64,000 nt of DNA, from assembly GCA_034927815.1 (NCBI GenBank), contig JAYFPK010000016.1:109384-173383 (forward strand). The letters are read 5' to 3'. The first letter of the stretch is position 1, and each line of letters begins with the position of its first letter. Under the pieces are notes generated by a model. The model saw only the letters and a program-made list of their open reading frames with translations. It had not been told where the DNA came from and did not search any database. The stretch is from Limiplasma sp034927815. Lineage in GTDB: Bacteria > Bacillota > Clostridia > Christensenellales > Aristaeellaceae. The translations under genes were made by a program, and so were the position numbers. Below are positions 51,838-60,091 of this stretch, piece by piece.

Positions 51838-53274
51838 TTATACGGTATACCCCATCAAAAATTTATCCATCTCCCGGGCGGCTTCCTTCCCCTCCGCGAT
51901 GGCCCAAACCACCAGGGACTGGCCCCTTCGCATATCCCCGGCGGTAAAAAGGCCGGGGACGTCCGTACGGTAGCCCGGGTGAACGCCCGTCGTCCCCCGG
52001 GGGGTCAGCGCCGCCCCAAAGGCTTCCGGCACGTAGGCCTGGCAGCCCACGAAGCCCGCCGCCAGCAGCAGCAGCTCGCAGGGAACCTCGCGCTCGCTGC
52101 CCACCACCGGCTCAAAGCCCTTCACATCCACCAGGATAACCGCCCGGACGCATCCCGCCTCGTCCATCAAAATTTCCTTCACGGTGGTCTCATAAATCCT
52201 GGGATCGCTGCCGAATACCGCGATGGCCTCCTCCTGGCCGTAGTCGGTTTTGAGGACCCGGGGCCACTCCGGCCAGGGATTGTCCGCAGCCCGGGATTCG
52301 GGAGGCTTGGGGAGAACCTCCACCTGGAGCACGCCCGCCGCGCCCTGGCGGAGGGAGGTGCCCAGGCAGTCGTTGCCCGTATCGCCGCCGCCGACGATGA
52401 CCACATGCTTGCCCTGGGCAGAAATGGGCGGGGAGCCGGTGAGCAGGCTCTTGGTGGCCGCCGTCAAAAAGTCCACCGCGAAGTGTACCCCCTGGGCGTC
52501 CCGCCCCGGAATGCGAAGATCCCTGGGTTGCTGCGCGCCGCAGGCCAAAAGCACCGCGTCGTAGTCCTTCAGGAGCTGGTCCGCCGGAAGGTCGCGCCCG
52601 GCGTCCACGTTCAGGGAGAAGAGGACGCCCTCCTGCTCCATGAGCTGAATGCGCCGCCGGATGATTGCCTTGTCCAGCTTCATGTTGGGAATGCCGTACA
52701 TCAGAAGACCGCCGGGGGCGTCCTCCTTCTCATAGACCGTGACCGTATGCCCGCGCCGGTTCAGCCAGTAGGCGGCGGAAAGCCCTGCCGGGCCGCTTCC
52801 CACCACCGCCACCTTGCGGCCGGTGCGCACCTTGGGGGGCTCGGGCTTCACATAGCCCCGGGCGAAACCCGCCTCGATGATGGAAAGCTCGTTGTCCCGG
52901 ATGGTGACCGCGTCCCCGTTCAGGGCGCAGGTGCAGGCCGCCTCGCAGGGGGCCGGGCACACCCGCCCGGTAAACTCAGGGAAGCAGTCCACCTTCAAAA
53001 GCCGGGACAGCGCGTGCTCGTAGTTCCCTAAAAAGAGCATATCGTTCCACTCGGGGATCAGGTTATGCACCGGGCAGCCCGTGTACATGCCGCCCATCAT
53101 CACGCCGGATTGGCAAAAGGGAATGCCGCAGTCCATGCACCGGGCTCCTTGCCTGCGCCGCTCGGCCTCCTCCAGGGGGGGATGGAACTCCCCGTAGTCC
53201 CTGATCCGTTCCTTGGGATTCAGGAAGCCGTTGGGCTTCCTTGGGTAGAGCAAAAATCCGTCCTTTTGTCCCAT
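51838..53274 (-). CDS. gltD: Glutamate synthase small subunit
   Basis: The 478-residue flavoprotein passes electrons from NADPH to the large subunit. Two cysteine clusters for iron-sulfur centres lie near the N-terminus: ARCMDCGIPFCQSG and GRVCPAPCEAACTC. The FAD site is VAVVGSGPAGLSAAYWLNRR, the NADPH site KHVVIVGGGDTGNDCLGTSL, and GLFTAGDMRRGQSLVVWAIA is the closing flavin motif. The ATG at 53274 follows GGGGGTG, 16 bases after gltB. It is the last gene of the nitrogen operon. Confidence 0.95.
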   Translation of the reverse strand: MGQKDGFLLYPRKPNGFLNPKERIRDYGEFHPPLEEAERRRQGARCMDCGIPFCQSGVMMGGMYTGCPVHNLIPEWNDMLFLGNYEHALSRLLKVDCFPEFTGRVCPAPCEAACTCALNGDAVTIRDNELSIIEAGFARGYVKPEPPKVRTGRKVAVVGSGPAGLSAAYWLNRRGHTVTVYEKEDAPGGLLMYGIPNMKLDKAIIRRRIQLMEQEGVLFSLNVDAGRDLPADQLLKDYDAVLLACGAQQPRDLRIPGRDAQGVHFAVDFLTAATKSLLTGSPPISAQGKHVVIVGGGDTGNDCLGTSLRQGAAGVLQVEVLPKPPESRAADNPWPEWPRVLKTDYGQEEAIAVFGSDPRIYETTVKEILMDEAGCVRAVILVDVKGFEPVVGSEREVPCELLLLAAGFVGCQAYVPEAFGAALTPRGTTGVHPGYRTDVPGLFTAGDMRRGQSLVVWAIAEGKEAAREMDKFLMGYTV

Positions 53275-53290
53275 TCGGCTTACACCCCCT

Positions 53291-56200
53291 TCACTTCGCT
53301 TCGCGGAACGCTTCCAGCTCCGCCTCCGCCTTGGAGAGCCCCTGTTCCTCATGCCGCGCGATAAGCGACAGCATGCGCTTGTAGTCCCTGGGCAGGATTT
53401 TCTTAAACCTGCCCGCGCAACGGTCAAAGTCCGCCAGGATGTGCTTGCCCTTGGGGGAGCCCGTTTCCCGCACGTGGGCCTCGATCATGCCCCGAAGCTC
53501 CTCCACATCGTGCTCCAGCGCAACCTCCTCAATGTCCACCATCTGCTTGTTCACCCGCAGGTAGAGGTCGTGCCCCTCGTCCAACACGTAGGCGACGCCG
53601 CCGGACATGCCCGCCGCGAAGTTGCGGCCTGTCTGCCCCAGCACCGCCACGCGGCCTCCGGTCATGTACTCGCAGCCGTGGTCGCCCACGCCCTCCACCA
53701 CAGCCACCGCGCCGGAATTGCGCACGCAGAAGCGTTCTCCCGCCTGGCCGCACACGTAGCACTGGCCGCCGGTGGCGCCGTAGAGGGCCACGTTGCCGAT
53801 GATGATGTTCTCCTCCGCCTGAAAGCGGCTCCCCTTGGGGGGGCGTACGGTGAGCTTGCCGCCGGAAAGGCCCTTCCCGAAGTAATCGTTGGAATCCCCA
53901 GTGAGATGGAGGGTCACGCCCTTGGGGATCCACGCGCCAAAGGACTGCCCGCCGCCGCCCTTGGCGTGGATGACGAAGGTGTCCTCCCCAAGGGAATTTC
54001 CGTGCAGGCGCGTCACCTCGCTTCCGAAGATCGTGCCGAAGGTGCGGTCTGTGGAGGAGAGGTTCACCTTCACGGATTGCTTGGCCGCCCGTTCCGGGCG
54101 AAGCTGGCGCAACAGGACCCTCTCGTCCAGGGTGTCCTGGGTATGAAAATCGTAGGCATTGGAGGGATCAAAACATTCGTTGATGCCCTTCCCGATGATG
54201 GCGGACATGTCGATGGACTGCATCCGTTCGGTCTTGAGCGCCTTGCGCACCCGAAGAAGGTCGCCGCGGCCCACAAGCTCCCGCACCGTCCGCATCCCCA
54301 GCTTCGCCATGATCTCCCGCAGCTCCTGGGCAATGAAGAGCATGAAGTTCATCACATGCTCGGGCTTGCCCCGGAAGAGCTTGCGAAGTTCCGGGTTTTG
54401 GGTGGCGACGCCCACAGGGCAGGTGTCCAGGTTGCACACGCGCATCATCACGCAGCCCATGGCCACCAGCGGCGCGGTGGCGAAGCCGAATTCCTCCGCG
54501 CCCAGCATGCACGCGATGGCTACGTCGCGCCCGGACATCAGCTTGCCGTCCGCCTCCAGGGCAATGCGGGTGCGCAGGCCGTTGAGGGAGAGCACCTGGT
54601 GCGCCTCCGCCAGGCCCAATTCCCAGGGCAGGCCCGCGTCGTGGATGGAAGTTCGCGGGGCGGCCCCCGTGCCGCCGTCGTAGCCGGAAATCAGGATCAC
54701 CTGGGCCCCCGCCTTGGCGACCCCCGCCGCGATGGTGCCCACCCCCGCCTCGGAAACCAGCTTCACGGAGATGCGGGCGGCCCGGTTGGCGCTTTTCAGG
54801 TCGTAGATCAGCTGGGCCAAATCCTCGATGGAGTAGATGTCGTGGTGCGGCGGCGGGGAGATCAGAGAGACGCCGGGGGTGGACATGCGGGTTTCCGCGA
54901 TCCACGGATACACCTTGCTGCCCGGCAGATGGCCGCCTTCACCGGGCTTCGCGCCCTGGGCCATCTTGATCTGGATCTCTTGGGCGCTCATGAGGTATTC
55001 GCTGGTGACGCCGAAGCGCCCGGAGGCCACCTGCTTGATCTTGGAGCCCTTCTGGGTGTTGAGCCGCGAGGGCTTTTCCCCGCCTTCGCCGGAGTTGGAG
55101 CGGCCCCCCAGGCGGTTCATGGCCTCGGCCAGGCATTCGTGCGCCTCCTGGGAGATGGACCCGTAGGACATCGCCCCGGTCTTGAACCGCCTGACGATCT
55201 CCTCCGCGGGCTCCACCTCCTCAAGGGGGATGGGGTCGCGGTCCTCAAAGGCGAAGGCCAGCACCCCGCGCAAGGTGTGGGGCATGGTTTCGTCGTCCAC
55301 CAGGGCGGTATACTGCTTGAAGCGCTCATAGCTTCCCTCCCGCACGGCCCGCTGGAGGGTCGTTATGGTCAGGGGGTTGTACATGTGGTCCTCTTTGTCG
55401 GAGCCGCTGCGGAGCCTGTGAATGCCGGTGGAATCCAGCGTGGCGTCGATGGTCAGCCCCAGGGGGTCAAAGGCGAGGTTGTGGCGGAACTCCGCGCCCT
55501 GGGCGATCTCCTTCAGGCCGATGCCCCCCACCCGGGATACGGTGTTGGTGAAGTATTCGTCGATGACGTGCTTCTCAATGCCCACGGCCTCAAAGATTTG
55601 GGCGGACTGGTAGGATTGCAGAATGGAAATGCCCATTTTGGAGGCGATTTTGGTGACGCCGTCCACCACGGCGTGGATGTAGTCCGCCTCGGCCTCGTGC
55701 CGGTCCTTATCCAGCAGGTTTTTCTGGATCAGCTCTCCCACGCATTCCAGCGCCAGATACGGGTTCACCGCCCGGGCGCCGTAGCCCAGCAGCAGCGCAA
55801 ACTGGTGGACGTCCCGGGGCTCCGCCGATTCCAGCACCACGGACACCGCCGTCCGCTTGCGGGTCTTGATGAGGTACTGCTCCAAAGCGGAAACCGCCAG
55901 CAAGGAGGGGATGGGCACGTGGTTTTCATCCACGCCCCGGTCGGAGAGCACCAGGATGGACGCGCCGTTTTTGTAGGCGCGGTCGCAGGCGATGAACATG
56001 CGCTGCAGCGCCCGCTCCAGGGGCGTGTTTTTGTAGTTGAGGATCGGGATCACCGCCGTGCCCGGCATGGTCATCAGGCGCTGAAGATCGGTGTTGGAGA
56101 GGATGGGCGTGTCCAGCCTCAGCACCTTGCAGTTTTCCGGGCGGTCCTCCAGGAGGTTGCCGTCCGCCCCCACGTATACCGCGGTGTCGGTGACGATCTT

Positions 56201-57760
56201 CTCCCGGATCGCGTCGATGGGCGGGTTGGTCACCTGGGCAAAGAGCTGCTTAAAATAGGAAAAGAGCGGCTGGTGCTTCTCGGAAAGCACCGCCAGGGGA
56301 ATATCCGTACCCATGGAGGCAGTGGGCTCGGAGCCGTTTTTCGCCATGGGCAAAATGACGTCCTTGACCTCCTCGTAGGTGTATCCGAACGCCTTGTAGA
56401 GCCTGCCCAGCTGCTCCTGCTCCATGGGCTTTACTGCCCGGGCCGGAAGGGGGAGGTCCTGCAGCGTCTTCAGGTTCCCGTCCAGCCACTCCCCGTAGGG
56501 CCTGCGGGCGGCATAGCTCTCCTTGAGCTCCTCGTCCTCGATGATGCGCTTTTGCACGGTGTCCACCAGCAGCATCCGGCCTGCGCGCACCCGGGACTTT
56601 TTGACGATCTGATCGTCGGGGATGTCCAGCGCGCCCACCTCGGAGGAGAGAATCAGCATGTTGTCGGCGGTGATGTAGTACCTGGAGGGCCGCAGGCCGT
56701 TTCTGTCCAGCACAGCCCCCACCACGTCGCCGTCGGTGAACAAAAGCGAGGCGGGGCCGTCCCAGGGCTCCATCATGGTGGCATAGTAGCGGTACAGGTC
56801 GCGGCGCGTGCGGGAGATGTCCCGCTCGTTTTGCCAGGGCTCGGGGATGGTGATCATCACCGCCAGAGGCAGCGGCATGCCGTTCATCATCAGAAATTCC
56901 AAGGTGTTGTCCAGCATCGCGCTGTCGGAGCCACGGGTATCCACCACAGGCAGCACCTTGTGGATTTCGTCCTGCATGATGGGGGAGGACATGGTTTCCT
57001 CCCGGGAGATCATGCGGTCCACATTGCCGCGGATGGTGTTGATCTCGCCGTTATGCAGAACCAGCCGGTAGGGATGGGCGCGCTCCCAGGAGGGAAACGT
57101 GTTGGTGGAAAAGCGGGAGTGCACCATGGCCATGGCGGACACGCAGTCCTCGGATTGCAGATCGGGATAGAACGCGCGCAGCTGCCCCACAAGGAACATG
57201 CCCTTGTAGACGATGGTGCGGCTGGAAAAGGAGCAAACGTAGACGGTGTCGCTGATCTGCTCAAAGCTCCTGCGCAGGATGAACAGCCTGCGGTCAAAGT
57301 CCAGCCCCCTTTGCGCATTCCCCGGGCGCTTGATAAAGAGCTGCTCGATGACGGGCATGCAGCTTCGCGCCTTCTCCCCCAGGATATGGGCGGCCACCGG
57401 CACCGCCCGCCAGCCAAGCACCGGCAGCCCTTCCTTCTGGGCGATGACCTCCATCCTCTTCTTGGCCTGGGCCCGCTGCAGCTTTTCTCCAGGCAAAAAG
57501 AGCATGCCCACGCCATAGTCCCGCGCCTCCCCCAGGTCAAAGCCCAGGTCAAGCTTTGCGAAAAAGCGGTGGGGGATTTGCAGAAGAATGCCCACGCCGT
57601 CGCCGGTGGAGCCGTCGGCGTCCTTGCCGGCCCGGTGCTCCAGCTTTTCCACGATTTTCAGCGCGTTGTCAACGGTGGTCCTGGACTGAACCCCGTCGAT
57701 GGAAACCACCGCGCCGATACCGCAGGCGTCATGTTCAAACCGTTGCTCATACAAATCCAT
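53291..57760 (-). CDS. gltB: Glutamate synthase large subunit
   Basis: The 1489-residue enzyme makes two glutamates from glutamine and 2-oxoglutarate. The glutaminase domain begins with FEHDACGIGAVVSIDG; the catalytic cysteine is C13, exposed after removal of a 12-residue propeptide. The central and FMN domains follow, with RSNSGEGGE and GGTGAAPRTSIHDAGLPWEL. The 3Fe-4S cysteines are C1103, C1109 and C1114 in GCVMMRVCNLDTCPVGVATQ. A C-terminal beta-helix (GALYGATGGQCYVCG-like) closes the protein. The length is normal for bacterial GltB. It lies four bases after the ANTAR gene. Confidence 0.96.
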   Translation of the reverse strand: MDLYEQRFEHDACGIGAVVSIDGVQSRTTVDNALKIVEKLEHRAGKDADGSTGDGVGILLQIPHRFFAKLDLGFDLGEARDYGVGMLFLPGEKLQRAQAKKRMEVIAQKEGLPVLGWRAVPVAAHILGEKARSCMPVIEQLFIKRPGNAQRGLDFDRRLFILRRSFEQISDTVYVCSFSSRTIVYKGMFLVGQLRAFYPDLQSEDCVSAMAMVHSRFSTNTFPSWERAHPYRLVLHNGEINTIRGNVDRMISREETMSSPIMQDEIHKVLPVVDTRGSDSAMLDNTLEFLMMNGMPLPLAVMITIPEPWQNERDISRTRRDLYRYYATMMEPWDGPASLLFTDGDVVGAVLDRNGLRPSRYYITADNMLILSSEVGALDIPDDQIVKKSRVRAGRMLLVDTVQKRIIEDEELKESYAARRPYGEWLDGNLKTLQDLPLPARAVKPMEQEQLGRLYKAFGYTYEEVKDVILPMAKNGSEPTASMGTDIPLAVLSEKHQPLFSYFKQLFAQVTNPPIDAIREKIVTDTAVYVGADGNLLEDRPENCKVLRLDTPILSNTDLQRLMTMPGTAVIPILNYKNTPLERALQRMFIACDRAYKNGASILVLSDRGVDENHVPIPSLLAVSALEQYLIKTRKRTAVSVVLESAEPRDVHQFALLLGYGARAVNPYLALECVGELIQKNLLDKDRHEAEADYIHAVVDGVTKIASKMGISILQSYQSAQIFEAVGIEKHVIDEYFTNTVSRVGGIGLKEIAQGAEFRHNLAFDPLGLTIDATLDSTGIHRLRSGSDKEDHMYNPLTITTLQRAVREGSYERFKQYTALVDDETMPHTLRGVLAFAFEDRDPIPLEEVEPAEEIVRRFKTGAMSYGSISQEAHECLAEAMNRLGGRSNSGEGGEKPSRLNTQKGSKIKQVASGRFGVTSEYLMSAQEIQIKMAQGAKPGEGGHLPGSKVYPWIAETRMSTPGVSLISPPPHHDIYSIEDLAQLIYDLKSANRAARISVKLVSEAGVGTIAAGVAKAGAQVILISGYDGGTGAAPRTSIHDAGLPWELGLAEAHQVLSLNGLRTRIALEADGKLMSGRDVAIACMLGAEEFGFATAPLVAMGCVMMRVCNLDTCPVGVATQNPELRKLFRGKPEHVMNFMLFIAQELREIMAKLGMRTVRELVGRGDLLRVRKALKTERMQSIDMSAIIGKGINECFDPSNAYDFHTQDTLDERVLLRQLRPERAAKQSVKVNLSSTDRTFGTIFGSEVTRLHGNSLGEDTFVIHAKGGGGQSFGAWIPKGVTLHLTGDSNDYFGKGLSGGKLTVRPPKGSRFQAEENIIIGNVALYGATGGQCYVCGQAGERFCVRNSGAVAVVEGVGDHGCEYMTGGRVAVLGQTGRNFAAGMSGGVAYVLDEGHDLYLRVNKQMVDIEEVALEHDVEELRGMIEAHVRETGSPKGKHILADFDRCAGRFKKILPRDYKRMLSLIARHEEQGLSKAEAELEAFREAK

Positions 57761-57764
57761 AGCG

Positions 57765-58307
57765 TCACTCGCCTTTCAGATGGGAATCCAGGATCATGGC
57801 CGCCGTCTGCGCAATGCGCACACCCGCGTCCATGCTGCGCTTTTGAAGATACCGGTGCGCCTCGCCCTCCGTCATGCCCAGCGTTGTTTGCAAAAGCGCC
57901 TTGGCCTGGCGGATGGTTTCGTCCTCCCGGGCCGTGCGTCCGTGCTTGCGCTTGAGGTCCATCTCCTCCAGCTGTAAAAGCATCCGCACGGACGCGCTCA
58001 GGTCGAAGCGGTTGGTGGGCAGCGGCAGCTTAAAGACGTTGCCCGAGGCGTACATGTCCAGCTGCAGCGGCTTGCCCACCACCAGCATGTGGGCCATGCC
58101 CTCCAGGTTCGTGTAGAGCTGGTCGGCGGTCATGTCCATGAGCTTCACGCCGCACACCACCGTGCCCCCGCCCATGAACCCCACCGCCCGCAGGACGTCC
58201 GCCCCCGTGCGGTGCACCCCCCGGGGGGTGATGGAGCAGGAGGCGAGCATCTCCCGGATGCGCGTGATGGCCTCATCCGTTTCAAACGCGATGATGAGCC
58301 TGTTCAC
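57765..58307 (-). CDS. ANTAR-domain antiterminator with degenerate receiver domain
   Basis: The 180-residue protein ends with an ANTAR RNA-binding domain (about residues 122-176; REDETIRQAKALLQTTLGMT, then EAHRYLQKRSMDAGVRIAQ). Residues 1-110 look like a receiver fold, but the phospho-acceptor aspartate is replaced by G53 in TVVCGVKLMD and the usual DD pair is not intact; the conserved lysine (K93) remains. It probably does not work by normal phosphorylation. The start is GTG at 58307 after GGAGGGGGG. Placed between glnA and gltB, it most likely controls nitrogen genes by acting on leader terminators, as seen upstream of glnA and amt. Confidence 0.9.
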   Translation of the reverse strand: MNRLIIAFETDEAITRIREMLASCSITPRGVHRTGADVLRAVGFMGGGTVVCGVKLMDMTADQLYTNLEGMAHMLVVGKPLQLDMYASGNVFKLPLPTNRFDLSASVRMLLQLEEMDLKRKHGRTAREDETIRQAKALLQTTLGMTEGEAHRYLQKRSMDAGVRIAQTAAMILDSHLKGE

Positions 58308-58338
58308 TTCGCCCCCCTCCCTTCCCGCGCATGCGGAA

Positions 58339-59670
58339 TCAATAGTTGATGATATACTTGCCGATTTCCCAGGTGCTCACATGGGTGCGGTACTCGTCCC
58401 ATTCCTTCAACTTACCCTCGCAGTAGTTCTCACATACGTGCGCGCCCAGCGTCCCGCAGACGAGTTCGTCCGCCTGGAGCGCCTGTACCGCCTCCAGGAG
58501 ATTGCCGGGTAGGGGCACAATCCCCTTCTCCTTGCGCTCCTGGGGGGACATCGCAAAGATGTTCTCGGTAATCTCCGGCGGAGGGGTCATCTCCTGCTGG
58601 ATGCCGTCCAGGCCCGCGGCCAGGCAGACCGCCAGCGCCAGGTAGGGGTTGCATGCCGGGTCGGGGCAGCGCAGCTCCACGCGTGTGGCGGAGCCCCGGG
58701 AGGCGGGGATGCGGATCAGCGCCGAGCGGTTGGAGGCGGACCATGCGGTGTAGCAAGGGGCCTCATATCCGGGCACAAGGCGCTTGTAGGAGTTGACCAG
58801 AGGGTTGGTGACGGCCGCCATGCCCTGGATGTGCGCCAGAATCCCCGCGATGAAATGGTAGGCGTCCTGGGAGAGCTTTTTGGGATCCGCCGGATCAAAG
58901 AAAGCGTTTTGGCCGCCCTTGAACAGGGACATGTTGGTGTGCATGCCGCTGCCGTTGATGCCAAAGACGGGCTTGGGCATGAAGGTGGCGTGCAGCCCGT
59001 TTTTCTGGGCGATGGTCTTGACCGCGAATTTGAAGGTCATGATGTTGTCCGCAGCGGTGAGGGCGTCGGCGTATTTGAAGTCGATCTCGTGCTGCCCCTG
59101 GGCGACCTCGTGGTGGGAGGCCTCGATCTCAAAGCCCATTTCCTCCAGCATCATGCAGATTTCACGCCGGGTGCCCTCGCCGTGGTCCAGGGGGCCCAGG
59201 TCGAAGTAGCCCGCCTCGTCCCCGGTTTTGGTGGTGGGGCTTCCTTCCTCGTCGGTCTGGAACAGGAAGAACTCGCACTCGGGGCCGACGTTGAAGGAGT
59301 AGCCCATGTCCTCCGCCTTTTTGAGCACGCGGCGCAGCACGTTCCTGGGATCCCCCGCAAAGGGGGTGCCGTCGGGCATATACACGTCGCAGATCAGCCG
59401 CGCCACCTTCCCCTGCTGCGGGCGCCAGGGCAGGATCGTGAAGGAATCCAAATCCGGGCGGAGGTACATATCCGATTCGTGGATGCGTACGAAGCCCTCG
59501 ATGGAGCTGCCGTCGATCATGATTTCGTTGGATACGGCCTTGCGTACCTGGCTGGCCGTGATGGCCACATTTTTCAGCTGCCCGAAGATGTCGGTGAACT
59601 GCATGCGGATGAACTCCACGTCCAGGTCGCCTACCATGCGGATGATGTCTTCCGGAGTGTATTTAGCCAT
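58339..59670 (-). CDS. glnA: Glutamine synthetase type I
   Basis: The 443-residue enzyme makes glutamine from glutamate, ammonia and ATP. The length and lack of the long insertion fit the GSI-alpha (Bacillus) form. DGSSIEGFVRIHESDMYLRP, NVGPECEFFLF, ASHHEVAQGQHEIDFKY, NGSGMHTNMSLF and NPYLALAVCLAAGLDG are active-site motifs in the usual order. The ATG at 59670 follows AGGAGG. It heads the operon glnA-ANTAR-gltB-gltD. A leader terminator upstream suggests control by attenuation. Confidence 0.97.
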   Translation of the reverse strand: MAKYTPEDIIRMVGDLDVEFIRMQFTDIFGQLKNVAITASQVRKAVSNEIMIDGSSIEGFVRIHESDMYLRPDLDSFTILPWRPQQGKVARLICDVYMPDGTPFAGDPRNVLRRVLKKAEDMGYSFNVGPECEFFLFQTDEEGSPTTKTGDEAGYFDLGPLDHGEGTRREICMMLEEMGFEIEASHHEVAQGQHEIDFKYADALTAADNIMTFKFAVKTIAQKNGLHATFMPKPVFGINGSGMHTNMSLFKGGQNAFFDPADPKKLSQDAYHFIAGILAHIQGMAAVTNPLVNSYKRLVPGYEAPCYTAWSASNRSALIRIPASRGSATRVELRCPDPACNPYLALAVCLAAGLDGIQQEMTPPPEITENIFAMSPQERKEKGIVPLPGNLLEAVQALQADELVCGTLGAHVCENYCEGKLKEWDEYRTHVSTWEIGKYIINY

Positions 59671-59703
59671 GTGATTGCCTCCTTCTTGGTTGCGCCAAAG
59701 GAA

Positions 59704-59740
59704 AAGTGCAAGGATAGCCCTCAGGCACACCCTTGCACTT
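59704..59740 (-). promoter_or_regulatory. glnA leader terminator/attenuator with AAGGGT hexaloop element
   Basis: On the minus strand AAGTGCAAGG (59740-59731) pairs with CCTTGCACTT (59713-59704) and is followed by TTTTCCTTT, forming a terminator just after the expected transcription start. Within the left arm, GTGC-AAGGGT-GTGC could form an alternative hairpin with a six-base loop starting with A and having G at position 4, the hallmark of ANTAR targets. Two of its four base pairs would be G-U, so it is weak alone. Confidence 0.55.
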
Positions 59741-59750
59741 GATGTGCTAG

Positions 59751-59780
59751 ATTATAAAGCCACAGGCGGGGGGATGTCAA
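59751..59780 (-). promoter_or_regulatory. Promoter of the glnA operon
   Basis: On the minus strand TTGACA (59775-59780) and TATAAT (59751-59756) match the consensus exactly with an 18-base spacer. It drives glnA, the ANTAR gene, gltB and gltD. Confidence 0.85.
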
Positions 59781-59863
59781 TCATTTTTTGCGGAAATCCC
59801 GAAAAAATGACGCCAAAACATGCGGCACTTGCATTTTATGCGAAGGGTGGCAAAAAAAAACCA

Positions 59864-59892
59864 TTGACATGCAGGAACAATGGTGTTAAAAT
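59864..59892 (+). promoter_or_regulatory. Promoter of the asnB leader/asnB unit
   Basis: TTGACA at 59864-59869 and TAAAAT at 59887-59892 have a 17-base spacer. Transcription would start near 59899, about 25 bases before the leader peptide start codon. Confidence 0.85.
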
Positions 59893-59924
59893 CCATTTCA
59901 TTCAAACCAGGGGAGGGAAAGAGC

Positions 59925-60014
59925 ATGCGCAGGAACTTTGCGAACAGCTTGAATAATAATGCGAATCGCAACTTTTTCGAGTTTTTCGATAAAGCGTTTT
60001 CGCCTGTGCGGTAA
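59925..60014 (+). CDS. Asparagine-rich leader peptide of asnB
   Basis: A 29-codon frame starts at ATG 59925, seven bases after a GGGGAGGG ribosome binding site, and ends at TAA 60012-60014. Seven of its 29 residues are asparagine (positions 4, 7, 10, 11, 12, 14 and 16), including three in a row, and six are phenylalanine. It is followed by an antiterminator/terminator pair and then asnB. This is the layout of a ribosome-mediated attenuation leader, where stalling at asparagine codons would prevent termination. It is not a T-box leader: no TGGNACCGCG sequence is present. Confidence 0.8.
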   Translation: MRRNFANSLNNNANRNFFEFFDKAFSPVR

Positions 60015-60023
60015 TTTCCGACA

Positions 60024-60071
60024 GAGCTTCCGGAAGGGCTCGCGGCGCAGAAAACGCCGCGGGCTCTTTTT
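60024..60071 (+). terminator. asnB attenuator: terminator with competing antiterminator
   Basis: The terminator pairs GGGCTCGCGGCG (60036-60047) with CGCCGCGGGCTC (60055-60066) around a 7-base loop, with two G-U pairs, followed by TTTTT at 60067-60071. An alternative stem pairs GAGCTT (from 60024) with AAGGGCTC (to 60041), using the same GGGCTC needed by the terminator. The two folds exclude each other. Confidence 0.8.
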
Positions 60072-60091
60072 AATTTGAGGAGGGAAATGAC

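Noticed and set aside
53351..57955. A 1534-codon open frame on the plus strand opposite gltB
   Set aside because: The composition is low in normal protein features and full of histidine, valine and glycine. The gltB frame on the other strand explains all of the sequence.
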